NCBI GenBank assembly: GCA_016235455.1 | Contig: JACRKZ010000008.1 | Span: forward strand, 51,584-115,583 | Source: Armatimonadota bacterium | GTDB lineage: Bacteria; Armatimonadota; UBA10988 | Length of the DNA: 64,000 bases | Direction of reading: 5' to 3' | Part shown: piece by piece, positions 35,369 through 44,121 of the stretch | Layout: every line of letters starts with the position of its first letter | Numbering within the stretch: the stretch's first letter is position 1 | Position numbers and translations under genes: made by a program | Notes under the pieces: model-generated | The model's database searches: none | Seen by the model: the letters and a program-made list of their open reading frames with translations, nothing else | What the model was told of the DNA's origin: nothing

Positions 35369-36409
35369 TTAGGGGTACAGGCCCCAATGCGTCAGGCCCA
35401 ATCCCTCGTCGAGGCCGAACATGACGTTCATGTTCTGAAGCGCGGAGCCGGCCTGGCCCTTGACCAGGTTGTCCTCCGCGGCGGTGACGATGAGCTGGCC
35501 GGTGCGCTGGTTGACGTTCACGGCCAGGTCCGCGAAGTTGCTGCCGAGCACCACGCCGGTACCATGGCAGGTGCCGTCGTCGCTGACGCGCACGAACGGA
35601 CTGCCGGCATAGAAGTCGCGGTAGGCGGCGCGCGCCTCCTCGGGCGTGATGGGCTTGGCCAGCCGTGCGTAGCAGGTGTCCAGGATGCCGCGGCTGGTAG
35701 GCACCAGGTGCGCCACGAACGTGAGGGTCACGGGCTCGCCGGCCATGTCGCTCAGATAGCATTCCATCTCGGGCGTGTGCTGATGCTCGACGATGCGGTA
35801 AGCCTCGACATTCTCGTTGCGATGCGGGAAGTGGAAGCTGGGCTTGGGCGACTTGCCCGCGCCGGAGACCGCCGTCTTGCCGTCGATGATGATGCCGTCG
35901 GGCTCCACCAGCCCCAGCCGCAGCGCGGGCGCCAGGGCCAGGATGGCGCCCACGGCGAAGCAGCCGACATTGGCCACCAGCCGCGCGCCGGCGATCTGCT
36001 CGCGGTATAGCTCAGGCAGGCCGTAGACCGCCTCGGCCAGCAGTTCCGGGTCGGCGTGGTCCTTGCCGTACCACTCGCGGTAGACGGCCGGATCGCGGAA
36101 GCGGAAGTCACCGCTGTAGTCGATGACCTTGACCCCAGCGTCGAGGTAGCCGCGCGCCTCGTTCATGCCGACGCCGTTGGGCGTGGCGAAGAAGACGACA
36201 TCCGGCTGCTCGCTGTCGACCTCGGTGCCGGCGACCTGCACGCGCAGGTCGCAGAAGCCGCGCAGGTGCGGGTAGAACTCGTCGATCCGGCGGGTATCGT
36301 CCTGGCGCGCAACCAACGAGGTGATCTGGGCCTGGGGATGACGCAGCAACCCCTCGATGATGCCCAGTCCGCCATAGCCCGTCGCGCCGATCACCTTGGC
36401 CCGGATCAT
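35369..36409 (-). CDS. argC: N-acetyl-gamma-glutamyl-phosphate reductase
   Basis: NADPH-dependent third step of arginine synthesis. The 346-residue protein begins with the nucleotide-binding motif GATGYGG and has catalytic C150 in ANVGCFAVGAILALAP. The HQHTPEME segment is also conserved. The ATG at 36409 has a strong GGAGGA site; the longer frame to 36625 overlaps the kinase gene. It follows the sensor kinase by 4 nt, so the two are co-transcribed. No other arg gene is in the window. Confidence 0.95.
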   Translation of the reverse strand: MIRAKVIGATGYGGLGIIEGLLRHPQAQITSLVARQDDTRRIDEFYPHLRGFCDLRVQVAGTEVDSEQPDVVFFATPNGVGMNEARGYLDAGVKVIDYSGDFRFRDPAVYREWYGKDHADPELLAEAVYGLPELYREQIAGARLVANVGCFAVGAILALAPALRLGLVEPDGIIIDGKTAVSGAGKSPKPSFHFPHRNENVEAYRIVEHQHTPEMECYLSDMAGEPVTLTFVAHLVPTSRGILDTCYARLAKPITPEEARAAYRDFYAGSPFVRVSDDGTCHGTGVVLGSNFADLAVNVNQRTGQLIVTAAEDNLVKGQAGSALQNMNVMFGLDEGLGLTHWGLYP

Positions 36410-36413
36410 GTTG

Positions 36414-38207
36414 TTAGTCCTCCGCTGGAGTCTGCCGCTGCCCGCCGGGCAGCCGCAGTGTGAAGATGGTACCCTCTCCCGGCCGGCTGGCAACCCCAAT
36501 CTCGCCGCCCTGGCCGACAACAATCTGCCGCACCAGGTCGAGGCCGAGGCCCGTGCCGGCCTTGCCCTTGGTTGTGTAGAAGGGCTCCCAGATGCGTTCC
36601 AGGCGATCCGCGGGGATGCCCACACCGTTGTCGGTCACGCGCAGGACCACCCCGTCGGTCACGGACTCGGCCTCGACGCTGACCACCGGCTCGCGGTCGG
36701 GCACCTCGGCCACGGCGTCGCCGGCGTTGCGCAGGAGGTTGAGCAGCACCTGCTTGAGCCCGTCGCGGTCACCCACGAAATCGATGTCGTCAGGGCAGAT
36801 GACCGACACGGTGAGCCGGGCGAAGGCCGCATCGAACTGCATCAGCCGCACGGTCTCGTCGATGGCCCGGCGCAGCGGATGCGTGCCGCCGCCCAGGTGG
36901 CGCGGTTTGGCGTAGCCGCGCACCTCCTCGAGCGTATCGCGCAGACGCCAGCCCTCCTCGGCGATGGCCGCCACCAGCTCACGCACGTCTTCCTCGCTCA
37001 TGTGGTCGAGATGGTCGCGCACGGTGGCCGCGGCGCCGATGATGCCGCCGAGCGTGTTGCGCATCTCGTGCGCGGCGCCGCCGGCCAGGCGGCCGACCTC
37101 GGCCAGGCGGTCGGCGTGGAGCATCTGCTCCTGGATCTCATTGAGCCGGCGCGTGGCGCGGCCCAGTTCGCGATAGGCGCGGCCCATGCGCTCGAAGAGC
37201 TGCGCGTTGCGCACGGCGGCGGCCGTGTATTCGGCGAAGTTGAGCAGCAACTGCTCGTCGGACACGGCGAACAGGCCGGCCTCGCGCCGGAACACGCTGA
37301 GCACTCCCAGCACTGCTTCACCGTCGCGCAGCGGCACCGCCAGCAGGCCGCGCAGACCTTCCTCGACATCGTGCGTGCGGTAGGTGGAACGCGGGTCGAG
37401 GTTCATGTCGGACACGTTGAGCGCGCGGCCGGTGGCCAGTACCGTGCCGGTCAGGCCCTGGCCCGAGCGCACTTCCAGCCGGCCGTAGCCGGGGCTGACG
37501 CCGCGGTAGGCGCGTGTCCGTAGCACGCCGTCGTCGTCCACTAGAGCGATGACGCAGCCGTCGGCGCCCATCACCTCGGGTATGGCGTCGATGACGGCTT
37601 CCATGACTCGGCCGGTCTCGAGCGAGGCAGTGACGATGTGGCCCACGCGGGCCACGGCGGCCACCTGCTGAGCCAGCGTCTCGGCCTCGCGACGGTGCGC
37701 CACCGCCGCCACCAACTGCGCCAGCAGCGAGGCGATCAGCTCGCCGGCGACGTACATCGTGTCGCGGTCGCCGATCTCCAGTTCCGCCGCCGCCGCCGCC
37801 AGCTCAGTCACGGGCAGTTCGCTGGCCGTGGCCAGGGCCTCGATCTGGTCCCACGACAGCGGCGCCACCACGCGGCCGCCGCCGGACACCGTGGCCAGAT
37901 GCTCACCGCCGAAGAAGATGGGCACGGCGAAGCGCAGGCGACCGGTGCCGGTCTCCTCGACCAGCAACTCGCCGCGTTCGCCGGTGCGCTGCACCACATC
38001 GAGCCGGCCGTCGGGGATGCGGCGGCGCGCCGCGGGCGAGGTCTCCAGCAGTTGCCGGAAGCGGCTCACGCGGCTCGGCGAGCAGAGGTCGGCGCCGTCG
38101 GGGCCAAGGGTGTGCACCTCCATGCGCAGAGCCAGAGCCAACTGGTCCTGGATGGCTTCCCAGTCGGCCCGGCCCACGACATCGCCAAAGAAGGTGTACT
38201 GGCCCAT
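36414..38207 (-). CDS. Soluble sensor histidine kinase with PocR-like and GAF domains
   Basis: About 597 residues. The N-terminal 170 residues resemble a PocR ligand-binding domain (VVGRADWEAIQDQLALALRMEVHTL with Cys and FAVPIFFGGEHLATVSGG). A GAF domain follows (VMGADGCVIALVDDDG, LRGLLAVPLRDGEAVLGVLSVF). HisKA carries the phospho-acceptor His in GGAAHEMRNTLGGI, and the HATPase has N box LLNLLRNAGDAV and G box GTGLGLDLVRQIV. There are no membrane segments, so it senses a cytoplasmic ligand. The ATG at 38207 or the GTG at 38216 may be used. It lies 18 nt after a Gfo/Idh oxidoreductase gene and 4 nt before argC. No response regulator is nearby. Confidence 0.85.
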   Translation of the reverse strand: MGQYTFFGDVVGRADWEAIQDQLALALRMEVHTLGPDGADLCSPSRVSRFRQLLETSPAARRRIPDGRLDVVQRTGERGELLVEETGTGRLRFAVPIFFGGEHLATVSGGGRVVAPLSWDQIEALATASELPVTELAAAAAELEIGDRDTMYVAGELIASLLAQLVAAVAHRREAETLAQQVAAVARVGHIVTASLETGRVMEAVIDAIPEVMGADGCVIALVDDDGVLRTRAYRGVSPGYGRLEVRSGQGLTGTVLATGRALNVSDMNLDPRSTYRTHDVEEGLRGLLAVPLRDGEAVLGVLSVFRREAGLFAVSDEQLLLNFAEYTAAAVRNAQLFERMGRAYRELGRATRRLNEIQEQMLHADRLAEVGRLAGGAAHEMRNTLGGIIGAAATVRDHLDHMSEEDVRELVAAIAEEGWRLRDTLEEVRGYAKPRHLGGGTHPLRRAIDETVRLMQFDAAFARLTVSVICPDDIDFVGDRDGLKQVLLNLLRNAGDAVAEVPDREPVVSVEAESVTDGVVLRVTDNGVGIPADRLERIWEPFYTTKGKAGTGLGLDLVRQIVVGQGGEIGVASRPGEGTIFTLRLPGGQRQTPAED

Positions 38208-38225
38208 GGCCCCCACAGTCTCCGA

Positions 38226-39242
38226 TCAGGCGACCGGCTGCGCCACACCGGTCTGTGACGCGGTCCAGCCGGCTTCCATGATGGCCTGCGCGTCGCGGGC
38301 GATGCGCGGGTCCAGCGGGCCGACCGGCTCGGCCTCTTCGCTGACGATGGCCGTCAGATAGTGGCCCAGGCTGGCCAGATGCGGCGGCGGAGCGTCGGCC
38401 TCGATGATCTCGCCGCCGGGGTTGTCCGCGGTGGCGATGCACAGGCTGTTGCCCAGCGGCTCGATCAGCGCGTCGGCGCAATGGAACGAACCGCCCTTGC
38501 GCGGCGAGTCGGAGACCTGCGTCCAACTGGCCTCGATCTGGCCGAACGCGCCGTCGTAGCTCAGTAGCAGCACCGCGTTGTCCGCCGGCGTGTTCTGGGT
38601 CTTGATCAGCTTGGCGGCATAGCCCGCCACCTTCTCGGGCTTGCCCAGCAGCCAGCGGCAGACCGCCGCGCCGTAGCAGGTGTAGTCGGTGAAGGCGCCC
38701 GGCCCGTTGCGCTGCTCGTCATAGAGCCAGTCGACGAAGTACGGGCTGCAGCCCACGTTCTCCGGTCCGTTGTGAGCCGAGCGGTAGCGGATGTTCCACA
38801 GCTTGCCGTACTTGCCCGACAGGGCCAGTTCGGCAGCCTGCCACAGCGCCGGTTCCCAGCAGATGGGCCAGTTGATGACAAGCTTGACCCCGGCCTCGTC
38901 GGCGGCGCGCAGCATGGCGTCGGCGCCGGCCAGGTTGTTGGCCATGGGCTTCTCGACCACCACGTGGCAACCATGGGAGGCGGCGTCCTCGACCAAGTGC
39001 ACCGACTCGGCATTGGAGGCGCAGACCAGCACGGCGTCGGGGTAGTGATGGTGCAGCAGATGGTGCGGATCGGCGCCGATCTCGGCGCCGGGCACGGTGG
39101 CCGCGAACTTGGCCGTCAACTCGGCGTGGGGGTCCCAGGCGCCGACAATCTTGATGTCGGGGTTCTTCTGCAGACCCGCGATGTTCCACCAGACATGGTC
39201 GTGCGACAGACCCAGCACCACCACGCGCATCGGTTCCGGCAT
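38226..39242 (-). CDS. Gfo/Idh/MocA-family oxidoreductase
   Basis: A 338-residue NAD(P)-dependent sugar or polyol dehydrogenase-like protein. The Rossmann start is VVVLGLSHDHVWW (degenerate GxGxxG), with the family motif VVEKPMANNLAGADAML supplying the EKP lysine. No signal peptide is seen. The substrate is unknown. AAGGAG lies upstream of the ATG. It follows the GH5-like gene by 15 nt, which suggests that the two work on the same carbohydrate. Confidence 0.88.
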   Translation of the reverse strand: MPEPMRVVVLGLSHDHVWWNIAGLQKNPDIKIVGAWDPHAELTAKFAATVPGAEIGADPHHLLHHHYPDAVLVCASNAESVHLVEDAASHGCHVVVEKPMANNLAGADAMLRAADEAGVKLVINWPICWEPALWQAAELALSGKYGKLWNIRYRSAHNGPENVGCSPYFVDWLYDEQRNGPGAFTDYTCYGAAVCRWLLGKPEKVAGYAAKLIKTQNTPADNAVLLLSYDGAFGQIEASWTQVSDSPRKGGSFHCADALIEPLGNSLCIATADNPGGEIIEADAPPPHLASLGHYLTAIVSEEAEPVGPLDPRIARDAQAIMEAGWTASQTGVAQPVA

Positions 39243-39257
39243 GATGCTCTCCTTACC

Positions 39258-41795
39258 TCACCGCGTCAGAAGGTACCACATCGTGGCGGCGCCGCCACCA
39301 CACTCCAGCTTCCGGCGGTCGCTGCTCAAGGGCTGCGCGCCGCGGGCGCGACCGTTCTCGTCCAGCGCCACGGCCTTGGCCACCGGCGGCATGGTCACGG
39401 TCAGCGGCACCGGCTCGGCCAACACCGGGCCTCTACCCCAGTCCAGCGGCACGCCGTCCACATTCGTCTTCTGCTCAGTGTTGCGCACGCGGCCCACGAC
39501 GGACAGCAACACGCGCTTGGCGGAGCGGATCGGCTGGCCATCGAGACTGACCAGCGCCGCGATGGCATGGCTGCCGGGCGCACCGCCGAAATGCAGCGTC
39601 ACGTCGCCCAACTCCACCGTCTGGCCGCCGACAAACCCCGCCACCAGGCGCGCCGCGGGCGCATTGACCAGCAGTCGTTCCGCGCCCCGTGTACGATCCC
39701 AGGTGACCTGGCCCGTGTCGGTCACCACCTGTTGGCCCTGCGGCGCGGGCACCGCCCGCGACGCCTTGGGCTGGCCCTCGCCGGGCACCAGCGTGACCGC
39801 CGTGCCGCACAGCCACGGGGCCAGGCTATCCACGCCGGCGTCGGACCACGACACCGCTTGCCAGCCGCCGCGGTCGCGGGCCGTCGCGGCGATGCACGCT
39901 GCTTGCGGCACGGTCAGCTCCACGCGTTGCTCGGCGGGTTTGACCAGACCCAGCCGATAGAGCAGCGCCGAGGCGGGAATCATGGCCATCTGGCCGCTGT
40001 GGCCAGTGGTGCCGAAGGCCGAGGTGAGGTAGCCGCGACCCGGTGACGAGCCAAAGTTGTACCAGGCGTAATCGAGCAGGCAGCTCCAGCCCTGGTAGGA
40101 GCCCAGCGTGGCCAGCAGCGGGAAGCACTCGGCGGCGTACGGGTTGGGCGGGTTCAGGTCGAACTCCGTGACGAAGAACGGCTTGCCCGCCACGCGCCAG
40201 TTGGCCAGCGAGCGCAGCCCGCCATTCGCCTCGCGCACCATGGACTTGGCGTCGGTGGTCCAGTACTGCCGGCCATCGACAGTCACCTGGCGTGGGTGCG
40301 CCGGGTAGGCGTGCATGTCGGTGACCTCGCCGGGCGCCTCGCGCAGCCAGCCGCAGGCGCCTCCGTAGCTGGCCTGAGTGCACAGGACCATAGCGTCGCT
40401 ACGCAACTCGTCGCGGATGAGCCGGCGCAGCCGCGCCACGTAGTCGGCCTCACAGTCCACCAGGAAGGCCACGTAGTCCCGTGCCTGGCCGCTCGTGCCA
40501 TTGTTGCCTACCAACTTGACGCTGCCGGTCTCCAGGCGTTCGCCGGGGGCCAGCGGGTCGGGCTCGCCCTCGCGCAGCGACAGGCCGGCAAGGTCGAACG
40601 TGCCCATCTGGTTGTCGGCGTTGAGGTTCATCCGTACCGGCCGGCCGGCAGGGTCACCCACCACCAGGCTGACTTCGCACCGTCGCCACTCGGGGGTGAG
40701 CTTGACCCGTGACCCGGCGGCCACCTGACTCCAGGGCTCCACCTGCAGCATCATCGACAGATCGAGGTAGTCACTGCCACCGGGCCGACAGCGGCCCATG
40801 AAGCTGAGCGTGTAGGTGCGGCGCGCCTGCACGGGCACGCTGCTGGCCATGAGCTGGTGGTGATAGAAGGCGGTGCCCGGCGCGGTGACATCCCAGCGCA
40901 GGTACTTCCCGGTCGGCGCGGTGGCGTCGACCATGGCGGTCAACGTGCCGTGCCCGCCGACCTTCTGGTAGGCCCAGGGATCCATGCCCCGGACCAGCTC
41001 CGGCCCGACCAACCCGCCGCCCCAAGCCCGCGCGAGGGCTTCCGTGCTGGGGTAGTGCGCCTTGAGCCAGGCGTTCCATTTGGCGCGCAGGGGCTCGCTG
41101 AAGGCGGCCGGCAACGCCGCGTACTGGCCCCAGTTGGTTAGCGCGGTGTTCTCGTTGTTGAGCTCGATGACCGCCACGCCCGGGTCGTCCGCGTAGCGCA
41201 GTCCTGTGTAGGTGTTGCGGTGGTCCAGCAGTTCGCGCGCGAAGCGCAGTTGGCTCTCGATGTATGGCTCGTGCACGAAATCGAGGTGCTTGCCCATCCA
41301 GTCCCAACCCGGCGGCATGTCGGCATAGCCGCGGGCCACATGCAGGTTGAGATCGACATACACGCCGTGCTGCTTGAGTTTGGCGAAGAACCAGTCGAGC
41401 TGGTCGAGCTTCTCGGGGTTGAGCGTCTGCCGGTCGGCGTTGAGAATGCCCCGGGGCGCGACGTCCCAGTCGTAGTAGTGGAACCGTACGCAGTTCATGC
41501 CCAGCTGCGCCAGACGCCTGGCGGCCGGTTCAGCCTGCTCCTTGGGCATCATCGGCCAGAAGTCGGTGATGTTGCTGCCGATCAGCCGCACCGGCTGTCC
41601 GCGCTCATCGACCACCTGCTCACCGCGAGCCCGCAACCGACCGTGAGCACCAGCAGGCTCGGCATTGAGGTACGACAGGTCCAGATCGGCGCCATCGGTG
41701 GCCGCCGTGGCCAGGTCGGGAATGCTGAACGGGAACCAGGCGGGCTCGCCCGCCAGAAGCAACTGCGCGGCCAACGTCAGGACTAACAAGATCAC
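39258..41795 (-). CDS. Secreted GH5-like glycoside hydrolase with inserted carbohydrate-binding-like domain
   Basis: An 845-residue exported enzyme with a signal peptide (ILLVLTLAAQLLLAG). The barrel begins GSNITDFWPMM with LGMNCVRFHYYDW. The acid/base is probably E215 in ELNNENTAL and the nucleophile E544 in FVTEFDLNPPN. About 330 residues separate them, far more than the hundred or so usual in GH5. Between them lies a beta-rich segment (about residues 300-420: YTLSFMGRCRPGGSDYL, WRRCEVSLVVGD) resembling a CBM4/9 domain. A beta-rich C-terminal region follows. The GTG at 41795 has GGGAGAGG upstream; the frame to 42548 is antisense shadow of the next gene. The substrate is unknown. Confidence 0.8.
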   Translation of the reverse strand: MILLVLTLAAQLLLAGEPAWFPFSIPDLATAATDGADLDLSYLNAEPAGAHGRLRARGEQVVDERGQPVRLIGSNITDFWPMMPKEQAEPAARRLAQLGMNCVRFHYYDWDVAPRGILNADRQTLNPEKLDQLDWFFAKLKQHGVYVDLNLHVARGYADMPPGWDWMGKHLDFVHEPYIESQLRFARELLDHRNTYTGLRYADDPGVAVIELNNENTALTNWGQYAALPAAFSEPLRAKWNAWLKAHYPSTEALARAWGGGLVGPELVRGMDPWAYQKVGGHGTLTAMVDATAPTGKYLRWDVTAPGTAFYHHQLMASSVPVQARRTYTLSFMGRCRPGGSDYLDLSMMLQVEPWSQVAAGSRVKLTPEWRRCEVSLVVGDPAGRPVRMNLNADNQMGTFDLAGLSLREGEPDPLAPGERLETGSVKLVGNNGTSGQARDYVAFLVDCEADYVARLRRLIRDELRSDAMVLCTQASYGGACGWLREAPGEVTDMHAYPAHPRQVTVDGRQYWTTDAKSMVREANGGLRSLANWRVAGKPFFVTEFDLNPPNPYAAECFPLLATLGSYQGWSCLLDYAWYNFGSSPGRGYLTSAFGTTGHSGQMAMIPASALLYRLGLVKPAEQRVELTVPQAACIAATARDRGGWQAVSWSDAGVDSLAPWLCGTAVTLVPGEGQPKASRAVPAPQGQQVVTDTGQVTWDRTRGAERLLVNAPAARLVAGFVGGQTVELGDVTLHFGGAPGSHAIAALVSLDGQPIRSAKRVLLSVVGRVRNTEQKTNVDGVPLDWGRGPVLAEPVPLTVTMPPVAKAVALDENGRARGAQPLSSDRRKLECGGGAATMWYLLTR

Positions 41796-41867
41796 CCTCT
41801 CCCACGTGCTGCTGTTCGGGGACGCGTCACCGTCTCCTGCCGACGGTGCGCGAGGCGCGCGTTGTGC

Positions 41868-41873
41868 TAGGAT
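41868..41873 (+). promoter_or_regulatory. Possible -10 hexamer (TAGGAT) giving a leaderless mRNA
   Basis: TAGGAT ends seven bases upstream of the ATG at 41880, in the 84-bp divergent gap between the GH5-like and NodB-like genes. No Shine-Dalgarno site fits between them. No clear -35 box is seen. Confidence 0.35.
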
Positions 41874-41879
41874 CGCCGC

Positions 41880-43205
41880 ATGACACGTCGTCTGCTGACA
41901 CTGCTGCCGCTCCTGCTCGCCGCCTGTGCCCCCAAGCCCGCGCCACGACCCGCGCCCAGCCCGACGCCCGCGCCGACGCCGGCGCCGTTGGTCACTCAGG
42001 CGACGGTGCCCGGCGAGCCGCCCACGCCACCGGCCCGCATCTGGCGCGAGGGCCGGCAGGAGGTGCCGGTGATCATGTACCACGACGTCTGCGCCAAGCC
42101 CGAGGTGTGGTTCGACCTGACCACCCCTGAGTTCGAGCGACAGATGGCGCTGCTCCGCGAACGCAACATGACCGTCGTGCCGCTGGCCGACGTGGTCGAC
42201 CACCTGCGCGACGGCAAGCCGCTGCCCAAGCGCGCGGTGGCCCTGACCTTCGACCAGGGCTGCCTGGGCAACCTGACCGACGCCTGGCCCATCCTCCGGC
42301 GGTACGGCTATCCAGCCACGTTCTTCGTGCACACCGACTTCGTAGGCAAGAAGACGAGCAAGCAGCACCTGACCTGGGAGCAACTCAAGACGCTCGTGGC
42401 CACCGGCCAGATCGACGTGCAGCCCCAGAGCTGCACTTTCCCCGAGTTCATGCAGGACCTGCCCGAGAAGGACATCCTGGCCGAACTCCGCCAGAGCCGG
42501 ACCGCGGTAGAGAAGAACCTGGGTACGCGAGTCCGTTTCTACGCGCATCCCTATGGCAACGGCGACGACAAGGTGGCCAAGGCGCTGGAGGAGCTGGGCT
42601 ACGAAGCGGCCTGGAACGAGGTGCGCGCGCCCAACGCCTCACCGGCCGACCGCTTCTTCCTGCCGCGCTATGCGCCCAAGCGCCTGGGCGAGGCCATCGA
42701 CCGCGCCACCCGCGCCATGCCCGGCGTGTGGTCAGCCGGGCCTCTAAAGCTCAGTACCACGGGCGCGGCCTCGGCGCCGGCCGGGCTTCGGCTGACCTGG
42801 GACGCGTTGGATGCCGGGCTCGGCCGCGCCTTGCGCCGCGACGGCCGGCGCCAGCCCATGGGCGAGGGTGAGCAGCTCGGCCTGCTGGCCACACCGATGG
42901 TGGTCGTCTCGGCCAAGGAGGTACTGTTCTGCCGGTTCGGCGGCTGGATGAACCCGGCGGCCAAGCTGCGCACCCCCGGTGACCCGCTGGCCACGCTGCT
43001 GCCCGGCGCGACAAACGCGGGGCTCGGCCGCGACTGGGCCATCCATGAGGGCAAGGCGTTGGCTGGCGAGGGCTCCGCGCGAGCGCTGGTGGGCATCACC
43101 GCCGGTGGCCGGCTGTTCACGCTGCGCGCGCCCGAGCGCGCCACGCGCGCCAAGCTGACGCAAGCCGCGCTAGGGCTCGGCGCGGTTGAGGGCGTCACCT
43201 TCTAG
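41880..43205 (+). CDS. Lipoprotein with degenerate polysaccharide deacetylase (NodB-like) domain
   Basis: A 441-residue lipoprotein: lipobox LLAAC with C16, then a Pro/Ala-rich linker (PAPRPAPSPTPAPTPAP). The NodB-like domain starts VPVIMYHDV. The first catalytic motif is TFDQG (D125, Q126) instead of TFDDG, and where the HxxxH metal motif is expected the sequence reads QPQSCTF, so two or three metal ligands are lost. PYG is kept (AHPYGNGDD). From about residue 320 a second domain (VVVSAKEVLFCRFGGWM ... RALVGITAGGRLFTL) faintly resembles the phosphodiester glycosidase (NAGPA) family. Deacetylase activity is unlikely; a binding role is possible. It converges with the isomerase gene, 7 nt apart. 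Confidence 0.75.
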   Translation: MTRRLLTLLPLLLAACAPKPAPRPAPSPTPAPTPAPLVTQATVPGEPPTPPARIWREGRQEVPVIMYHDVCAKPEVWFDLTTPEFERQMALLRERNMTVVPLADVVDHLRDGKPLPKRAVALTFDQGCLGNLTDAWPILRRYGYPATFFVHTDFVGKKTSKQHLTWEQLKTLVATGQIDVQPQSCTFPEFMQDLPEKDILAELRQSRTAVEKNLGTRVRFYAHPYGNGDDKVAKALEELGYEAAWNEVRAPNASPADRFFLPRYAPKRLGEAIDRATRAMPGVWSAGPLKLSTTGAASAPAGLRLTWDALDAGLGRALRRDGRRQPMGEGEQLGLLATPMVVVSAKEVLFCRFGGWMNPAAKLRTPGDPLATLLPGATNAGLGRDWAIHEGKALAGEGSARALVGITAGGRLFTLRAPERATRAKLTQAALGLGAVEGVTF

Positions 43206-43212
43206 CGATCGG

Positions 43213-44109
43213 TCAGCCGCGCGGCGTGGGCCGCTCGGGCTTCCAGCGGTCAGCCTGGTTGAGCCGTTTCTCCAGCCAGCGCAGGTAGTCCAGATCGCGC
43301 CGGACGAAGGCGTCGGGATCGCCCTGGCCGCAGTACTCGAGGCCCAGCAGGCCGCTGTAGCCGGACTGCTCAAGCGCGCTGAGCACCTCGAAGTAGTCGA
43401 TGCAGCCGGCCTCGAGCGGGATATCCCAGTCGTGGCCCCAGGGGTAGAGCTTGAGGTTCTTGAGGTGCGTGTAGCGCATCCGCCCCTGCATGGAGTGGAC
43501 CGCTTCGGCCAGGTTGAGGTGCCGGTCGGTGAGCAGTAGGTTGGCGAAATCGACGGACACGCCGACCGTCTCGTGGTCGAGGTGACCCGAGGTCCACAGC
43601 GCACCCTCGAAGCTGTCGGCGATGGTGCCGGGCCGGACCTCGACCGCGGCGCGCAGGCCGTGGGGCTCCAGCGCCTCGGCCAGCACTTCCAGCGCCTCGC
43701 GGCAGGCCGAGAAGTCGGCTTCGTCGGCCTCGTCGGAGGCCAGCACGTGGCTGCCATCGGGCCGCACGCGCTCCAGCAGCAGATGCACCAGGCCGGTGCC
43801 GCTGTCGGCCAGCTGGCTCAGCACGTCGGGCGAGAAGTAGGTCGGATTGCGCCGCACCAACTGGTCGGGCGAGGTCACCACGAAGTTGTGCAGGTAGGCC
43901 ACGGCCACGCGCACCTGGTGCTGCCTGGCCAGGCGGCTGGCCTGCTCCAGCGCCAGACCGATGCCATCGATCGAGCACAGATCGGCGTCGGCGCACGGCC
44001 GGATCTCGACCGCGCCGAAGCCGTGGTCGGCCGCGGCTTCGAACAGCCGCCGCATCGGCCAGTGCCGATAGGTCCAGCCGACCAGACAGAGTTGAGACTC
44101 GACTCGCAT
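43213..44109 (-). CDS. Sugar phosphate isomerase/epimerase family (TIM barrel, AP endonuclease 2-like)
   Basis: A 298-residue xylose-isomerase-like TIM barrel. Metal-site features are AVEIRPCAD near the N-terminus, AAVEVRPGTI, VSVDFANLLLTDRHLN with DFANLL, YTHLKNLKL and LGLEYCGQGDPD near the C-terminus. It probably isomerises or epimerises a sugar or sugar phosphate; the substrate is unknown. It is the last gene after rplI-dnaB-purD (12-nt gap), an unusual place for a catabolic gene. Confidence 0.85.
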   Translation of the reverse strand: MRVESQLCLVGWTYRHWPMRRLFEAAADHGFGAVEIRPCADADLCSIDGIGLALEQASRLARQHQVRVAVAYLHNFVVTSPDQLVRRNPTYFSPDVLSQLADSGTGLVHLLLERVRPDGSHVLASDEADEADFSACREALEVLAEALEPHGLRAAVEVRPGTIADSFEGALWTSGHLDHETVGVSVDFANLLLTDRHLNLAEAVHSMQGRMRYTHLKNLKLYPWGHDWDIPLEAGCIDYFEVLSALEQSGYSGLLGLEYCGQGDPDAFVRRDLDYLRWLEKRLNQADRWKPERPTPRG

Positions 44110-44121
44110 TCCCCCTACCCT

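Noticed and set aside
41796..42548. Extension of the GH5-like gene upstream of 41795 on the minus strand
   Set aside because: The extra 251 codons are antisense to the NodB-like gene, have no family character, and the GTG at 41795 starts a proper signal peptide with a ribosome-binding site.
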